From NCBI GenBank assembly GCA_017454015.1, contig JAFTDW010000005.1, forward strand, positions 1 through 64,000: a DNA stretch of 64,000 bases. Direction: 5' to 3'. This document shows, in pieces, positions 45,501 through 53,456 of this stretch (its first letter is position 1; each line of letters begins with the position of its first letter). The stretch is from Bacteroidales bacterium (lineage in GTDB: Bacteria > Bacteroidota > Bacteroidia > Bacteroidales > P3). The notes beneath the pieces are model-generated. The model had not been told where the DNA came from. It saw only the letters and a program-made list of their open reading frames with translations, and ran no database searches. The translations under genes and the position numbers were made by a program.

Positions 45501-46622
45501 ATGCCCTGCACAATCATCAGCGTCGACACGCGTAAACAGCTACGCCAATTCATCGCCTTCCCAAACCAACTCTTCCGCAACGTCGAAACCTACATACCCC
45601 CTCTCCTCCGCGACGAACGGGCACTTCTCTCCCCTAAAAACCCCTCGCGCAAATACTGCGACTTCCAGATGTTTCTCGCGCTTCGCGACGGCAAAGTTGT
45701 GGGCCGCGTGGCTGCCATCATCAACAACCGCAGCAACCAACACTGGAACAAAAAAGCCGTTCGCTTCGGCTGGTGTGACTTCATTGAAGACTACGAAGTG
45801 TTCAAAGCTCTCGTCGACAGAGTTATACAGTTTGGTCTCCAGCACGGCATGGAGGAGATAGAAGGTCCTCTCGGATTCACTGACATGGACAAAGAATGCT
45901 GGGTCATAGAAGGATTCGACCAACGCCAGAACCTCAGCACACTCTACAACCCCCCTTACTACATAGATTTTATAAAAAAATACGGCTTCTCCACAGCCTG
46001 CCAGTGGGAACAATACAAAATACCTGCTTCCCAGCCTGTTCCCGACAAAGTGGCGCGTATCAACGAACTCATACTACAGCGCTACAACCTGCGCCTCCTC
46101 CGTTTCAAACGCCGCAAGGAAATCTACCCCTACGCACGCAAGTTCTTCCACACCCTCAACGAGTCTTTCTCAATTCTTTACGACTTCGTGCCTCTCACCG
46201 AGGAAGAAATCGACGTATACATCAAACAATACTTCCCATTTATCAATCTGGAGTTCGCCAACTTCGTGGTCGACAAAGACGACAACCTCGTTGCTTTCGG
46301 CCTCTCCATCCCCGACCTCAACCAGGCATACAAGAAAGCCAACGGCCACCTGCTGCCCTTCGGCTGGATACACCTGCTCCACGCACTGCACCATTTCGAC
46401 ACTATAGACCTGCTCCTCAACGGCGTACACCCCGACTGGCAAAAACGTGGTGTACACTCCATCTACTATGCCGAGATGAACCGCAACGCCATAAAAAACC
46501 ATGTGGAATGGTCCTACAGCAACCCGCAAATTATAGGCAACGAAGCCGAGCGCATCTGGAACACCACATACCAGTCCCAGCCTATAATAAAACGCGCTGT
46601 CTTTAGCAAGCGGATCATTTAA
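45501..46622 (+). CDS. GNAT-fold acyltransferase-like protein linked to serine palmitoyltransferase
   Basis: 373 residues, co-transcribed with the SPT gene (3-bp gap). The GNAT acyl-CoA motif appears as GVHPDWQKRGVHSIYYAEM; an N-terminal GNAT-like half contains GKVVGRVAAIINN and GPLGFTDMDKECWVIEG. It belongs to a family of about 370-390 residues common in Bacteroidetes. Bacterial ceramide synthases of the Caulobacter type are GNAT-related, so N-acylation of the sphingoid base is a reasonable guess, but it is only inference from context. It overlaps the convergent LutB-like gene by 8 bp. Confidence 0.75.
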   Translation: MPCTIISVDTRKQLRQFIAFPNQLFRNVETYIPPLLRDERALLSPKNPSRKYCDFQMFLALRDGKVVGRVAAIINNRSNQHWNKKAVRFGWCDFIEDYEVFKALVDRVIQFGLQHGMEEIEGPLGFTDMDKECWVIEGFDQRQNLSTLYNPPYYIDFIKKYGFSTACQWEQYKIPASQPVPDKVARINELILQRYNLRLLRFKRRKEIYPYARKFFHTLNESFSILYDFVPLTEEEIDVYIKQYFPFINLEFANFVVDKDDNLVAFGLSIPDLNQAYKKANGHLLPFGWIHLLHALHHFDTIDLLLNGVHPDWQKRGVHSIYYAEMNRNAIKNHVEWSYSNPQIIGNEAERIWNTTYQSQPIIKRAVFSKRII

Positions 46623-47715
46623 CCCGCTTCACCCTCGCATTGAAACTTTTTGCGGCTGGCCGCAAACGCAGTCTGCCCCTGAGCCATGCCCTCACGCCAC
46701 CCCATCCAAGCCAACCCACAATAAGGCCCTTCAGGAACCTTCCAGCGTTAAGAAGCCACCTGCGGCACAGGAGCCATCTCAAAACTCTGAACCTCCTCAG
46801 ATCCTCGTCGCCATACACCTTATCTCTTGTAAGGCGGACACGCCCATGCATTATCATCTCCCTTATCTTCAGTCCCATAGGACACACCTCTTCACACTTG
46901 CCACACATAGTGCACGCCATGCTCACAAAAGCATATTCTTCATCATCCTCCATAATTGGCAACAACACGCACCCCGGCGGACCCCATATAACATTGTTGT
47001 AACCTTTGCTGCCACCTACCATAGTGGCCACCGGACACACCTTTCTGCACCTGCCGCAGCCAACGCAAGTCAGCATATCCCTCGCACCCGGGTCGGCCAG
47101 CACATTGGTCCTGCCGTTGTCAATCAAAAACAAATACTTCCCCCTTCCAGCCTTAACCAAGCCAAAACCACCAGCAGCGCCCTTCATGCCGGCATACAAA
47201 GCAGAGTCGCACACTCCGGCACCCACCCTGTCCAGAGTGGCTAAAAACACATCTATGCCGCCGCCTGCGGCACCCACAGGCACACCGTCCACACCACCCG
47301 CCATCATCACATAACCCCCATCCGTCAACATATCCGCCACCCACAGCCGCATATCGGCATCATCAGACTCCTTAATGCCTTTGCCCTCAAAAAAATACCT
47401 TACACCCAACTCCTCTGCCACACCGTCACTGCCTGCTCTCGCTATCTTGTAACTCCTTACATTGTGCACCCTCACCAGCTCTCCGAGCTTCACAAACAAA
47501 TCGTCAAAATCCACAGCCCACAAAACCTTGCCGCCGGCGTCGTTGAAACCCCGCTCCACATCCTCAAGAACCTCTCCCAGCCTACTTTGCGCAGCCCGCA
47601 ACATATCTCTGAATCTCTCCCCTCCGGCAACAGCACTGCTGCCAACATCTATTGCCTCCACTTCGGCAACACTCTGGGTAGACGACACAAACCTGCTGTA
47701 AGCTTCAGACTTCAT
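46615..47715 (-). CDS. LutB/LUD-type iron-sulfur protein
   Basis: 366 residues. The N-terminal LUD domain (about 20-230) is followed by two 4Fe-4S sites, CVGCGRCRKVCP and CTMCGKCEEVCP, then a basic C-terminal helix. LutB-type proteins act with LutA and LutC in lactate oxidation, but no lutA or lutC is adjacent. The coding strand is unusually G-rich (many GTG, GGC, AGG codons) compared with the C-rich sense strands of its plus-strand neighbours. Confidence 0.8.
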   Translation of the reverse strand: MKSEAYSRFVSSTQSVAEVEAIDVGSSAVAGGERFRDMLRAAQSRLGEVLEDVERGFNDAGGKVLWAVDFDDLFVKLGELVRVHNVRSYKIARAGSDGVAEELGVRYFFEGKGIKESDDADMRLWVADMLTDGGYVMMAGGVDGVPVGAAGGGIDVFLATLDRVGAGVCDSALYAGMKGAAGGFGLVKAGRGKYLFLIDNGRTNVLADPGARDMLTCVGCGRCRKVCPVATMVGGSKGYNNVIWGPPGCVLLPIMEDDEEYAFVSMACTMCGKCEEVCPMGLKIREMIMHGRVRLTRDKVYGDEDLRRFRVLRWLLCRRWLLNAGRFLKGLIVGWLGWGGVRAWLRGRLRLRPAAKSFNARVKRVK

Positions 47716-47817
47716 CCCAACAAACCATTTGTGAAAACGCCAAAACGCATACTTTTAAGTCTTAACATTAATTACCAGTCGCTTTATTAAGAATATTAAT
47801 GAATAATTAATGGAAAT

Positions 47818-47889
47818 GGAACGTTTTCGTTCAGCAAGAGCAGTGGAAGCTTTCTTACATTGCCGCAGCCAGAAAACGACTCATGAAAT
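47818..47889 (+). repeat. H72 element copy 1 (intergenic)
   Basis: 72-bp element from acgttttcgttcagcaagag to actcatgaaatgga, with flanking bases tggaacgttt repeated on both sides. The stem is gcagtggaag against cttacattgc with loop cttt (47840-47863), with a G-T pair where copies 2-4 have G-C. It lies between the LutB-like and rpiB genes. Confidence 0.88.
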
Positions 47890-47934
47890 GGAACGTTTCT
47901 TTATAGTAGTTGTAGCTCAACCAGCGTGAGAATA

Positions 47935-48372
47935 TCAGCTTATCGCAATCTTGGCAACTCTCCGTGCATGCCTGCCACCCTCAAACACACCGTCAATAAA
48001 CACATCAACAATGCCCAGAGCCTCTTCAGGCCCAATAAACCTCGCCGGCAAGGCCAGAACATTGGCATCATTGTGAGCCCTCGCCAACCGCGCAATCTCC
48101 TCGGTCCAGCAAAGGGCACAACGCACATTGGGGTACTTGTTCACAGTCATTTGCACACCGTTGCCGCTTCCACAAATCACCACTCCACGCTTCACAGCGC
48201 CGCTGTCCACAGCCCTGCCAACCTTGTGTGCAAAATCAGGATAATCAACACTCTCTTCACTCCATGTGCCAAAATCCTCAACCTCAAAACCTTTCTCCTC
48301 CAAATGCCTCTTCACGACATCCTTCAACACAAAACCTGCGTGGTCACACGCCATAACAATTTTTTCCGCCAT
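47935..48372 (-). CDS. rpiB: Ribose 5-phosphate isomerase B
   Basis: 145 residues from the ATG at 48372 (MAEKIVMACDHAG, the usual family start; an upstream start adds five residues). Motifs: ACDHAGFVLKDVV, DYPDFAHKVG, VVICGSGNGVQMTVNKYPNV (Cys plus the phosphate loop) and ARAHNDANVLALPARF. It interconverts ribose 5-phosphate and ribulose 5-phosphate. A -7 box TATCTTTG lies upstream on the minus strand (48403-48410). Confidence 0.92.
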   Translation of the reverse strand: MAEKIVMACDHAGFVLKDVVKRHLEEKGFEVEDFGTWSEESVDYPDFAHKVGRAVDSGAVKRGVVICGSGNGVQMTVNKYPNVRCALCWTEEIARLARAHNDANVLALPARFIGPEEALGIVDVFIDGVFEGGRHARRVAKIAIS

Positions 48373-48410
48373 AATTGCAATTGTCAATAATTATTTGTTT
48401 TGCAAAGATA

Positions 48411-48802
48411 CAAACAACACACAACATATTCATACAAAAGCAGCTCCGAATATCAACACGCATCTGTTGAAACCGTGGCGACAACATGTTGAAACAAATG
48501 TCAACAAATACCAGACAAAACTAAAATGTTAATATCAGCCAACTTTTCATCAAAAATCAACAGCATTTTCAGCATCTAAACAATTAAAAAAATATCACAA
48601 AACAACAGTTAACAGCATTTTCAACCATCTGTTCAAAACAACAAAAAACACATCAACTCAACAATCTATAATTTAAAACAACGTTACTATCTATGCATAA
48701 ATATCAGCAACCATAAACTACATCAAAGTTACCAACAAAACTAACAAACATAAAAATAAAAAATAAAAAAATAAAAGGAAATAATAATAAACATTCCACG
48801 CC
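48411..48802. other. AT-rich, G-poor intergenic region between divergent rpiB and nadA
   Basis: About 390 bp without a gene. The plus strand is very poor in G and rich in A and C, with repeated words such as aacagcatttt(c) (two copies near 48560 and 48610) and several tcaaca/tgttga words. I found no good TTATCCACA box. It could hold promoters for both genes or part of an origin, but nothing here proves that. Confidence 0.35.
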
Positions 48803-49750
48803 ATGCAACAACAAGAACTGTCAAGCAAAATAAAGCAACTTAAAAAAGAAAAAAACGCCATAATACTCGGTCATTACTATCAGCGGGCGGAAATTCAGGA
48901 CCTGTCGGACTACATAGGCGACAGTCTCGCACTCGCCCAGCAGGCCGCCCAGGCCACTGCAGACATCATAGTGTTCTGTGGCGTGCACTTCATGGCTGAG
49001 ACAGCCAAGATACTCAACCCTTCGCGCAAAGTGCTCATCCCCGACATGCAGGCCTCCTGCTCCCTCGCCGAAAGTTGCGACGCCGAAGAACTCGCCAAAT
49101 TCAAATCGCAGCACCCCGACCACATCGTAATATCCTACATAAACTGTTCCGCTGCCGTAAAAGCTCAGAGCGACATAATATGCACCTCCGGCAATGCCGA
49201 GAAAATTGTCGCCTCACTGCCAGCGGAACAAAAAATCATCTTCGCTCCAGACCGCAACCTCGGCTCCGTCATCAACAAACTCACCGGCCGCAACATGCTG
49301 CTGTGGGACGGCACCTGCTATGTCCACAACGACATGCAGGCTTCCATGGTGCAACAGCTCAAGCAACTTTACCCCGAAGCAAAGGTCATAGCCCATCCCG
49401 AATGCAACCCCGAGCTGCTCAACGAGGCTGACTTTATAGGAAGCACCAAGGCAATGCTCAACTATGTAAAGCAAAACACCTGCAGCCAATACATCGTAGC
49501 TACCGAGAGCGGCATCATCCACCAGATGCAGAAAGAAAACCCCAACAAGCAATTCATCACCTTCGCTGACCTTCGCAACTGTGCCTGCGACGACTGCAAA
49601 TACATGAAATTAAACACCCTCGAAAAACTCTACAACTGTCTTGAAACAGAATCCTCCGAAATAATAATGTCGCCGCAAATGATAGAATCCGCCCGCAAAC
49701 CCATAGAGAAAATGCTCGAAATATCAAAAAAACTCGGCATAATCCGCTAA
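48803..49750 (+). CDS. nadA: Quinolinate synthase
   Basis: 315 residues. NadA motifs: AIILGHYYQRAEIQDLSDYI, GDSLALAQ, CGVHFMAETAKIL, PDMQASCSLAESC, YINCSAAVKAQSD, APDRNLG, HPECNPE, GSTKAM and CACDDCKYMKLNTLEKL. The cysteines for the 4Fe-4S cluster are present. It condenses iminoaspartate with dihydroxyacetone phosphate in NAD synthesis. nadB and nadC, often adjacent in other bacteria, are not in this window. Confidence 0.93.
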   Translation: MQQQELSSKIKQLKKEKNAIILGHYYQRAEIQDLSDYIGDSLALAQQAAQATADIIVFCGVHFMAETAKILNPSRKVLIPDMQASCSLAESCDAEELAKFKSQHPDHIVISYINCSAAVKAQSDIICTSGNAEKIVASLPAEQKIIFAPDRNLGSVINKLTGRNMLLWDGTCYVHNDMQASMVQQLKQLYPEAKVIAHPECNPELLNEADFIGSTKAMLNYVKQNTCSQYIVATESGIIHQMQKENPNKQFITFADLRNCACDDCKYMKLNTLEKLYNCLETESSEIIMSPQMIESARKPIEKMLEISKKLGIIR

Positions 49751-49841
49751 AATCAACAACCTGTTAACAAAACGGCAATTCTGTTAATAACGTTATTTTT
49801 CCAAATAATATAATTTCTTTATTGTTAATATCTTACATAAT

Positions 49842-49857
49842 TGTTTCACGTGAAACG
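49842..49857. other. parS-like site (15/16) before the H72 element
   Basis: TGTTTCACGTGAAACG matches the parS consensus in 15 of 16 positions, with all central 14 bases kept. It overlaps the first bases of H72 copy 2 and lies 12 kb from the perfect site in mnmG. Confidence 0.65.
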
Positions 49858-49926
49858 TTTTCGTTCAGCAAGAGCAGTGGAAGCTTGCTTACACTGCCGC
49901 AGCCAGAAAACGACTCATGAAATGGA
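49855..49926 (+). repeat. H72 element copy 2 (intergenic)
   Basis: 72 bp, stem gcagtggaag against cttacactgc, loop cttg. It is flanked by gaaac on the left and aacat on the right. It lies between nadA and the pseudouridine synthase gene, directly after the parS-like site. Confidence 0.88.
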
Positions 49927-49954
49927 ACATTTTGTTTGACTTTGATTTTAGGGT

Positions 49955-50920
49955 ATGGGAAGGAATAAATGGTGTTTCAAAGTGGGGGAGGAGGGTGGTT
50001 TTTTGCTGGATTTTTTGTATGGCAATGCTGTTGATTGTGGGTGGAGCCGTACCGATGTTAAAGGGTTTCTCCGCCGCTGTTGTGTGAAGGTTGACGGCAG
50101 GGTAGTGGTGAAGTACGATTACAAGCTGACTGGCGGGAGTGCGGTGGAGGTGGAGAAGCGCGAGTTCAGAGAGAGGTTCGAGATGGAGGGTTTGAAGGTG
50201 GTTTACGAGGACAGGTTTCTGGTGGTGGTTGACAAAGGTGCGGGATTGTTGTCGGTGGGTCGTGGCAACAGTGGGGAACGTTTTCGTTCAGCAATAGCAG
50301 TGGAAGCTTGCTTACACTGCCGCAGCCAGAAAACGACTCATGAAATGGAACCGACGGTTATTTCAGAGCTTAACGGTTATTTCAGGTCCACTCACCAGAG
50401 GTGTAATGCGCATATAGTTCACCGGCTGGACCGCGACACGTCGGGTTTGATGGTGGTGGCGAAGAGCAAAGAGGTATCGCGTTTGTTTGAAGAGGATTGG
50501 AAAGGGCTTGTGTATGAGCGAGTGTATGTGGCGGTGGTGTGGGGGGTGATGGAACGCAGAAGCGGCACGATAAGGAGTTGGCTGCGCAACGGCGATTTCT
50601 GCGTATTGTCGTCAAAAGAGGAGGGAAATGGCAAGGAGGCGGTGACTCATTACCGTGTTGTGGAGTGCGGCAAGCGATACACGATGCTGGAGCTGAGGCT
50701 GGAGACGGGCAGGCGCAACCAGATAAGGGTGCAGATGAGAGAGGAGGGTCATCCGCTTGTCCACGACAGCATGTATGGATATAAGGACGACGCATCGCCT
50801 ATAGGCAGGTTGGCATTGCATGCCAAGCGACTGTATTTCAAGCATCCAGTGACGGGTCGCGACATGCGGTTCGACAGCGAGGTGCCGGAAGAGTTTTTTA
50901 AGGTCTTAAAGGGATTTTAA
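49955..50920 (+). CDS. RluA-family pseudouridine synthase with in-frame repeat insertion
   Basis: 321 residues. An S4-like RNA-binding region (about 10-80) and the PseudoU synthase domain with catalytic Asp in VHRLDRDTSGLMVVAKSK, then RNQIRVQMREEGHPLVHD. It isomerises uridines in rRNA or tRNA. Residues about 108-132 (starting ERFRSAIAVEAC) are encoded by an H72 repeat; relatives go from LLSVG to the HRLDR motif through a shorter loop. The insertion keeps the frame. The gene is strongly G-rich on the sense strand. Confidence 0.85.
   Translation: MGRNKWCFKVGEEGGFLLDFLYGNAVDCGWSRTDVKGFLRRCCVKVDGRVVVKYDYKLTGGSAVEVEKREFRERFEMEGLKVVYEDRFLVVVDKGAGLLSVGRGNSGERFRSAIAVEACLHCRSQKTTHEMEPTVISELNGYFRSTHQRCNAHIVHRLDRDTSGLMVVAKSKEVSRLFEEDWKGLVYERVYVAVVWGVMERRSGTIRSWLRNGDFCVLSSKEEGNGKEAVTHYRVVECGKRYTMLELRLETGRRNQIRVQMREEGHPLVHDSMYGYKDDASPIGRLALHAKRLYFKHPVTGRDMRFDSEVPEEFFKVLKGF
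50278..50349 (+). repeat. H72 element copy 3, inside the pseudouridine synthase gene
   Basis: 72 bp (24 codons), identical in layout to copies 2 and 4 with a few substitutions (gcaatagcag for gcaagagcag). GGAAC occurs on both sides. Read in phase 2 relative to the gene. Confidence 0.9.
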
Positions 50921-50925
50921 GGTTG

Positions 50926-51066
50926 AACTAAGGTCATGAGCACCTATGAAATAAAAACATGGACAGCGAATTGCCGCAGGCTGCGAACACCTATTAAATT
51001 AAAAATATGGACAGTGAGCAACTGAGGTCATGAGCACCTATGAAATAAAAACATGGACAGCGAATA
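50926..51066 (+). repeat. D45 array (A-B-A)
   Basis: Three units in a row after the pseudouridine synthase stop: an A unit (aactaaggtcatgagcacc), a B unit with head ttgccgcaggctgcgaacac, and another A unit ending cgaataatgg. All share the tail aaataaaaa-(c)atggacag. Confidence 0.85.
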
Positions 51067-51257
51067 ATGGTTTTAGGGTTGGTGGGGTCCGTTAGCTGTT
51101 TTGCTTTTTTGTTTCTTTGCACCCTCGGTTTTTAATTTTTCGTGGGGGTAGACAATATTATTTATATTTTAAAGTTTTTATATAGATATTTCGTCATTTC
51201 GTGTATTCGTTATTTCGTAATAGCTTAACCTTTCAACGTTTAAAACGGATAACCTTT

Positions 51258-52442
51258 ATGATAGATACAATTCAGATTTTGCCATGCAGTGATGATGAGG
51301 TGGAGGGCATTGTGTGGAGCATGGTGGAGGACAAGGATTTTATTGCGGTGTTGGGCTATGTGTTTGGAGAGAGCCGTGTGGAGGAGATGGTGGAGCGTCT
51401 GAGGGGTTGCAGGAGTGTGAGTGATTTGCAGGAGGGGGTGATGCGCGAGGCGATAGAGAACATTGTGGAGAAGACTATGAGCAGTTTTGAGTGCCATGGT
51501 CTGGAGCAGCTGAGCCACGATGGGAGGTATTTGTTTATAGCCAATCACAGGGATATAGTGTTGGACGCTTTCTTGCTGCAGTATGCCTTGCTCCGTGAGA
51601 GGATGGATACGACGCGCATAGTGATAGGCGCGAACTTGATGTTTCACCGTTTGATGGTTGACATGGCGCACCTTAACAAGATGCTGACTATAGAGAGGGG
51701 AGGAGGGCGCCGTGAGTTTTACGATGAGTTGCGCCGTGTGTCGGAGTATATCAGGGCTTCGATAGGGGAGGGGAACGTTTTCGATAAGCAAGAGCAGTGG
51801 AAGCTTGCTTACACTGCCGCAGCCAGAAAACGACTCATGAAATGGAGCGGCAGTTCAGTGTGGATAGCGCAGCGCAACGGGCGGACAAAAGACGGAGAGG
51901 ACAAGACGGAAGAGGCGGTGGTGAAGATGCTGGCGATGAGTGGTGGCGACGATGTTGTGGAGTCGCTGGCGAGTCTTCATATAGTGCCTGTGAGTATCTC
52001 GTACGAGATAGAGCCTTGCGACGGCTTGAAGGCGAGGGAGCTTGTGGAGCGAGAGAGGTGTGGCTGTTATGAGAAGAGTGAGGGTGAGGACCGCCGGAGT
52101 GTGCTTGCCGGGATAGTGCAGCCGAAAGGCAGGGTGGTGCTGAATGTGTGCAGGCCGCTGGAGAGGAGAGAGCTGGAGGATGCGTGCGGTGAGGGGCTTG
52201 CCTCGTATTACCGCAATGTGGCGGCGATTATCGACGGAAGGATTACGAATGGATACGAGTTGATGAAGACCAACGAGGAGGCGTACAGGCTGCTGTGCGG
52301 CGAGTCGGTGGACGATGAATTTTTTCTACGACATATAGAGGAGCAGTGCAAGCTGGGCGACGACAGGGAGGCAATGAGAGAGAGGTTGCTTAGTATGTAT
52401 GCCGCTCCGTACAGAAAAAAATTAGCCCTTAATACCCTATAA
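51258..52442 (+). CDS. PlsC-like acyltransferase with in-frame repeat insertion
   Basis: 394 residues from the ATG at 51258. The acyltransferase motif is IANHRDIVLDAFLLQ (H-x4-D), with the downstream block SSVWIAQRNGRTKDGEDKTE typical of the long bacterial glycerolipid acyltransferases. It probably acylates a lysophospholipid at the inner membrane. Residues about 173-197 (NVFDKQEQWKLAYTAAARKR and on) are encoded by an H72 repeat placed just before VWIAQR. The sense strand is strongly G-rich. Confidence 0.8.
   Translation: MIDTIQILPCSDDEVEGIVWSMVEDKDFIAVLGYVFGESRVEEMVERLRGCRSVSDLQEGVMREAIENIVEKTMSSFECHGLEQLSHDGRYLFIANHRDIVLDAFLLQYALLRERMDTTRIVIGANLMFHRLMVDMAHLNKMLTIERGGGRREFYDELRRVSEYIRASIGEGNVFDKQEQWKLAYTAAARKRLMKWSGSSVWIAQRNGRTKDGEDKTEEAVVKMLAMSGGDDVVESLASLHIVPVSISYEIEPCDGLKARELVERERCGCYEKSEGEDRRSVLAGIVQPKGRVVLNVCRPLERRELEDACGEGLASYYRNVAAIIDGRITNGYELMKTNEEAYRLLCGESVDDEFFLRHIEEQCKLGDDREAMRERLLSMYAAPYRKKLALNTL
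51775..51846 (+). repeat. H72 element copy 4, inside the acyltransferase gene
   Basis: 72 bp, with tcgataagcaag in place of tcgttcagcaag. The stem is identical to copies 2 and 3. It is read in phase 1 relative to this gene, a different phase from copy 3. Confidence 0.9.
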
Positions 52443-52465
52443 TTTCGTTATTTCGAGTTTAACCC

Positions 52466-52705
52466 TTATTGCCGCAGGCTGCGAGCACAAATAGAAATAA
52501 AAACACGGATAGCGAGCAACCGTAGGTCATGAGCACCTATGAAATAAAAACAAGGACAGCGAATAACTGAGGTCATGAGCACCTATGAAATAAAAACAAG
52601 GACAGCGAATAACTGAGGTCATGAGCACCTATGAAATAAAAACAAGGACAGCGAATAACTGAGGTCATGAGCACCTATGAAATAAAAACAAGGACAGCGA
52701 ATAAC
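52466..52705 (+). repeat. D45 array (one B and four A units)
   Basis: A B unit with head ttgccgcaggctgcgagcac is followed by four nearly identical A units (period 46 bp), each ending aaggacagcgaataact. The array fills the gap between the acyltransferase and DUF4290 genes and ends 10 bp before the latter's ATG. Confidence 0.9.
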
Positions 52706-52715
52706 TCTTTTAGAC

Positions 52716-53354
52716 ATGGATTACAACACAGAGCGGGATAGATTGAAGATAGCTGACTACGGGCGCAATGTGGCGGAGATGATAGAGTACGCCAAGACTG
52801 TAGAGGACCGAGAGCGCAGGACAGCTGTCGCTGAGGCGATAGTGGCCATTATGGCGAGGGTAAACCCTAAGGTTACGCAGACGGCGGATTACAAGCATAT
52901 TCTGTGGAACCACCTGATGGAGATGGCTGACTACGGGCTTGATGTGGATTGTCCGTATGAGCTTGCCGGAGGGCGCGAGGGCATGAAGCCCCGACAGATA
53001 GGCTATTCGGCGCGCAACCTGAAGTCGCGCCAGTATGGCCGTGTGGTGGAGCGTTTGGTGGATTGTGCGTTGGGCTGTGAGAATGAGGAGGACCGCAATG
53101 AGCTGACGATGCGCGTTGGGGGTTATATGAAGCGGTTGCAGAAGCGGTGCTACGGGTCTGACGTGAGCGACGGTGAGATTGCCGAGCATATAGCATTGCT
53201 GAGCGAGGGCCGGCTGCGGTTGCCGGAAGGCACGGTGTTGCTGGAGGGGGAGCAGCTTGAGAGTTGCGCGGCTGACGATGCACAGGGTGGCAAGAAAAAG
53301 CGCAAACGCAAGAAGAAAAAGAACCACAGGTCATGTGGCGAGCCTGCGAACTGA
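52716..53354 (+). CDS. DUF4290 family protein
   Basis: 212 residues. It starts MDYNTERDRLKIADYGRNVA, the standard DUF4290 opening, with HILWNHLMEMADYGLDVDCP in the middle and a Lys/Arg-rich tail (KKKRKRKKKKNHR). DUF4290 genes normally precede murA in Bacteroidetes, as here. The function is unknown. Its stop codon lies within the head of a D45 unit, and the last codons (RSCGEP) may be a degenerate D45 piece. Confidence 0.85.
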   Translation: MDYNTERDRLKIADYGRNVAEMIEYAKTVEDRERRTAVAEAIVAIMARVNPKVTQTADYKHILWNHLMEMADYGLDVDCPYELAGGREGMKPRQIGYSARNLKSRQYGRVVERLVDCALGCENEEDRNELTMRVGGYMKRLQKRCYGSDVSDGEIAEHIALLSEGRLRLPEGTVLLEGEQLESCAADDAQGGKKKRKRKKKKNHRSCGEPAN

Positions 53355-53438
53355 GGTCATGAGCACCTATGAAATAAATATCGGAGTAATCGGAGTAATC
53401 GGAATAATCGGAGTAATCGGAAAACAAGGACAGCAATA
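53352..53438 (+). repeat. D45A unit split by an M9 array
   Basis: The D45A head (ctgaggtcatgagcacctat, then gaaataaa) runs to about 53379, followed by four to five units of tcggagtaa-type M9 repeat (53380-53420), and then the rest of the D45 unit (aaacaaggacagc-aata). The minisatellite has therefore been inserted in, or grown inside, D45. It lies 19 bp before murA. Confidence 0.85.
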
Positions 53439-53456
53439 AACAAAATACAGACGACA

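Noticed and set aside
48411..48802. Definite oriC
   Set aside because: The region is AT-rich and G-poor and near parS-like sites, but no convincing DnaA-box cluster was found, so it is only noted as unexplained.
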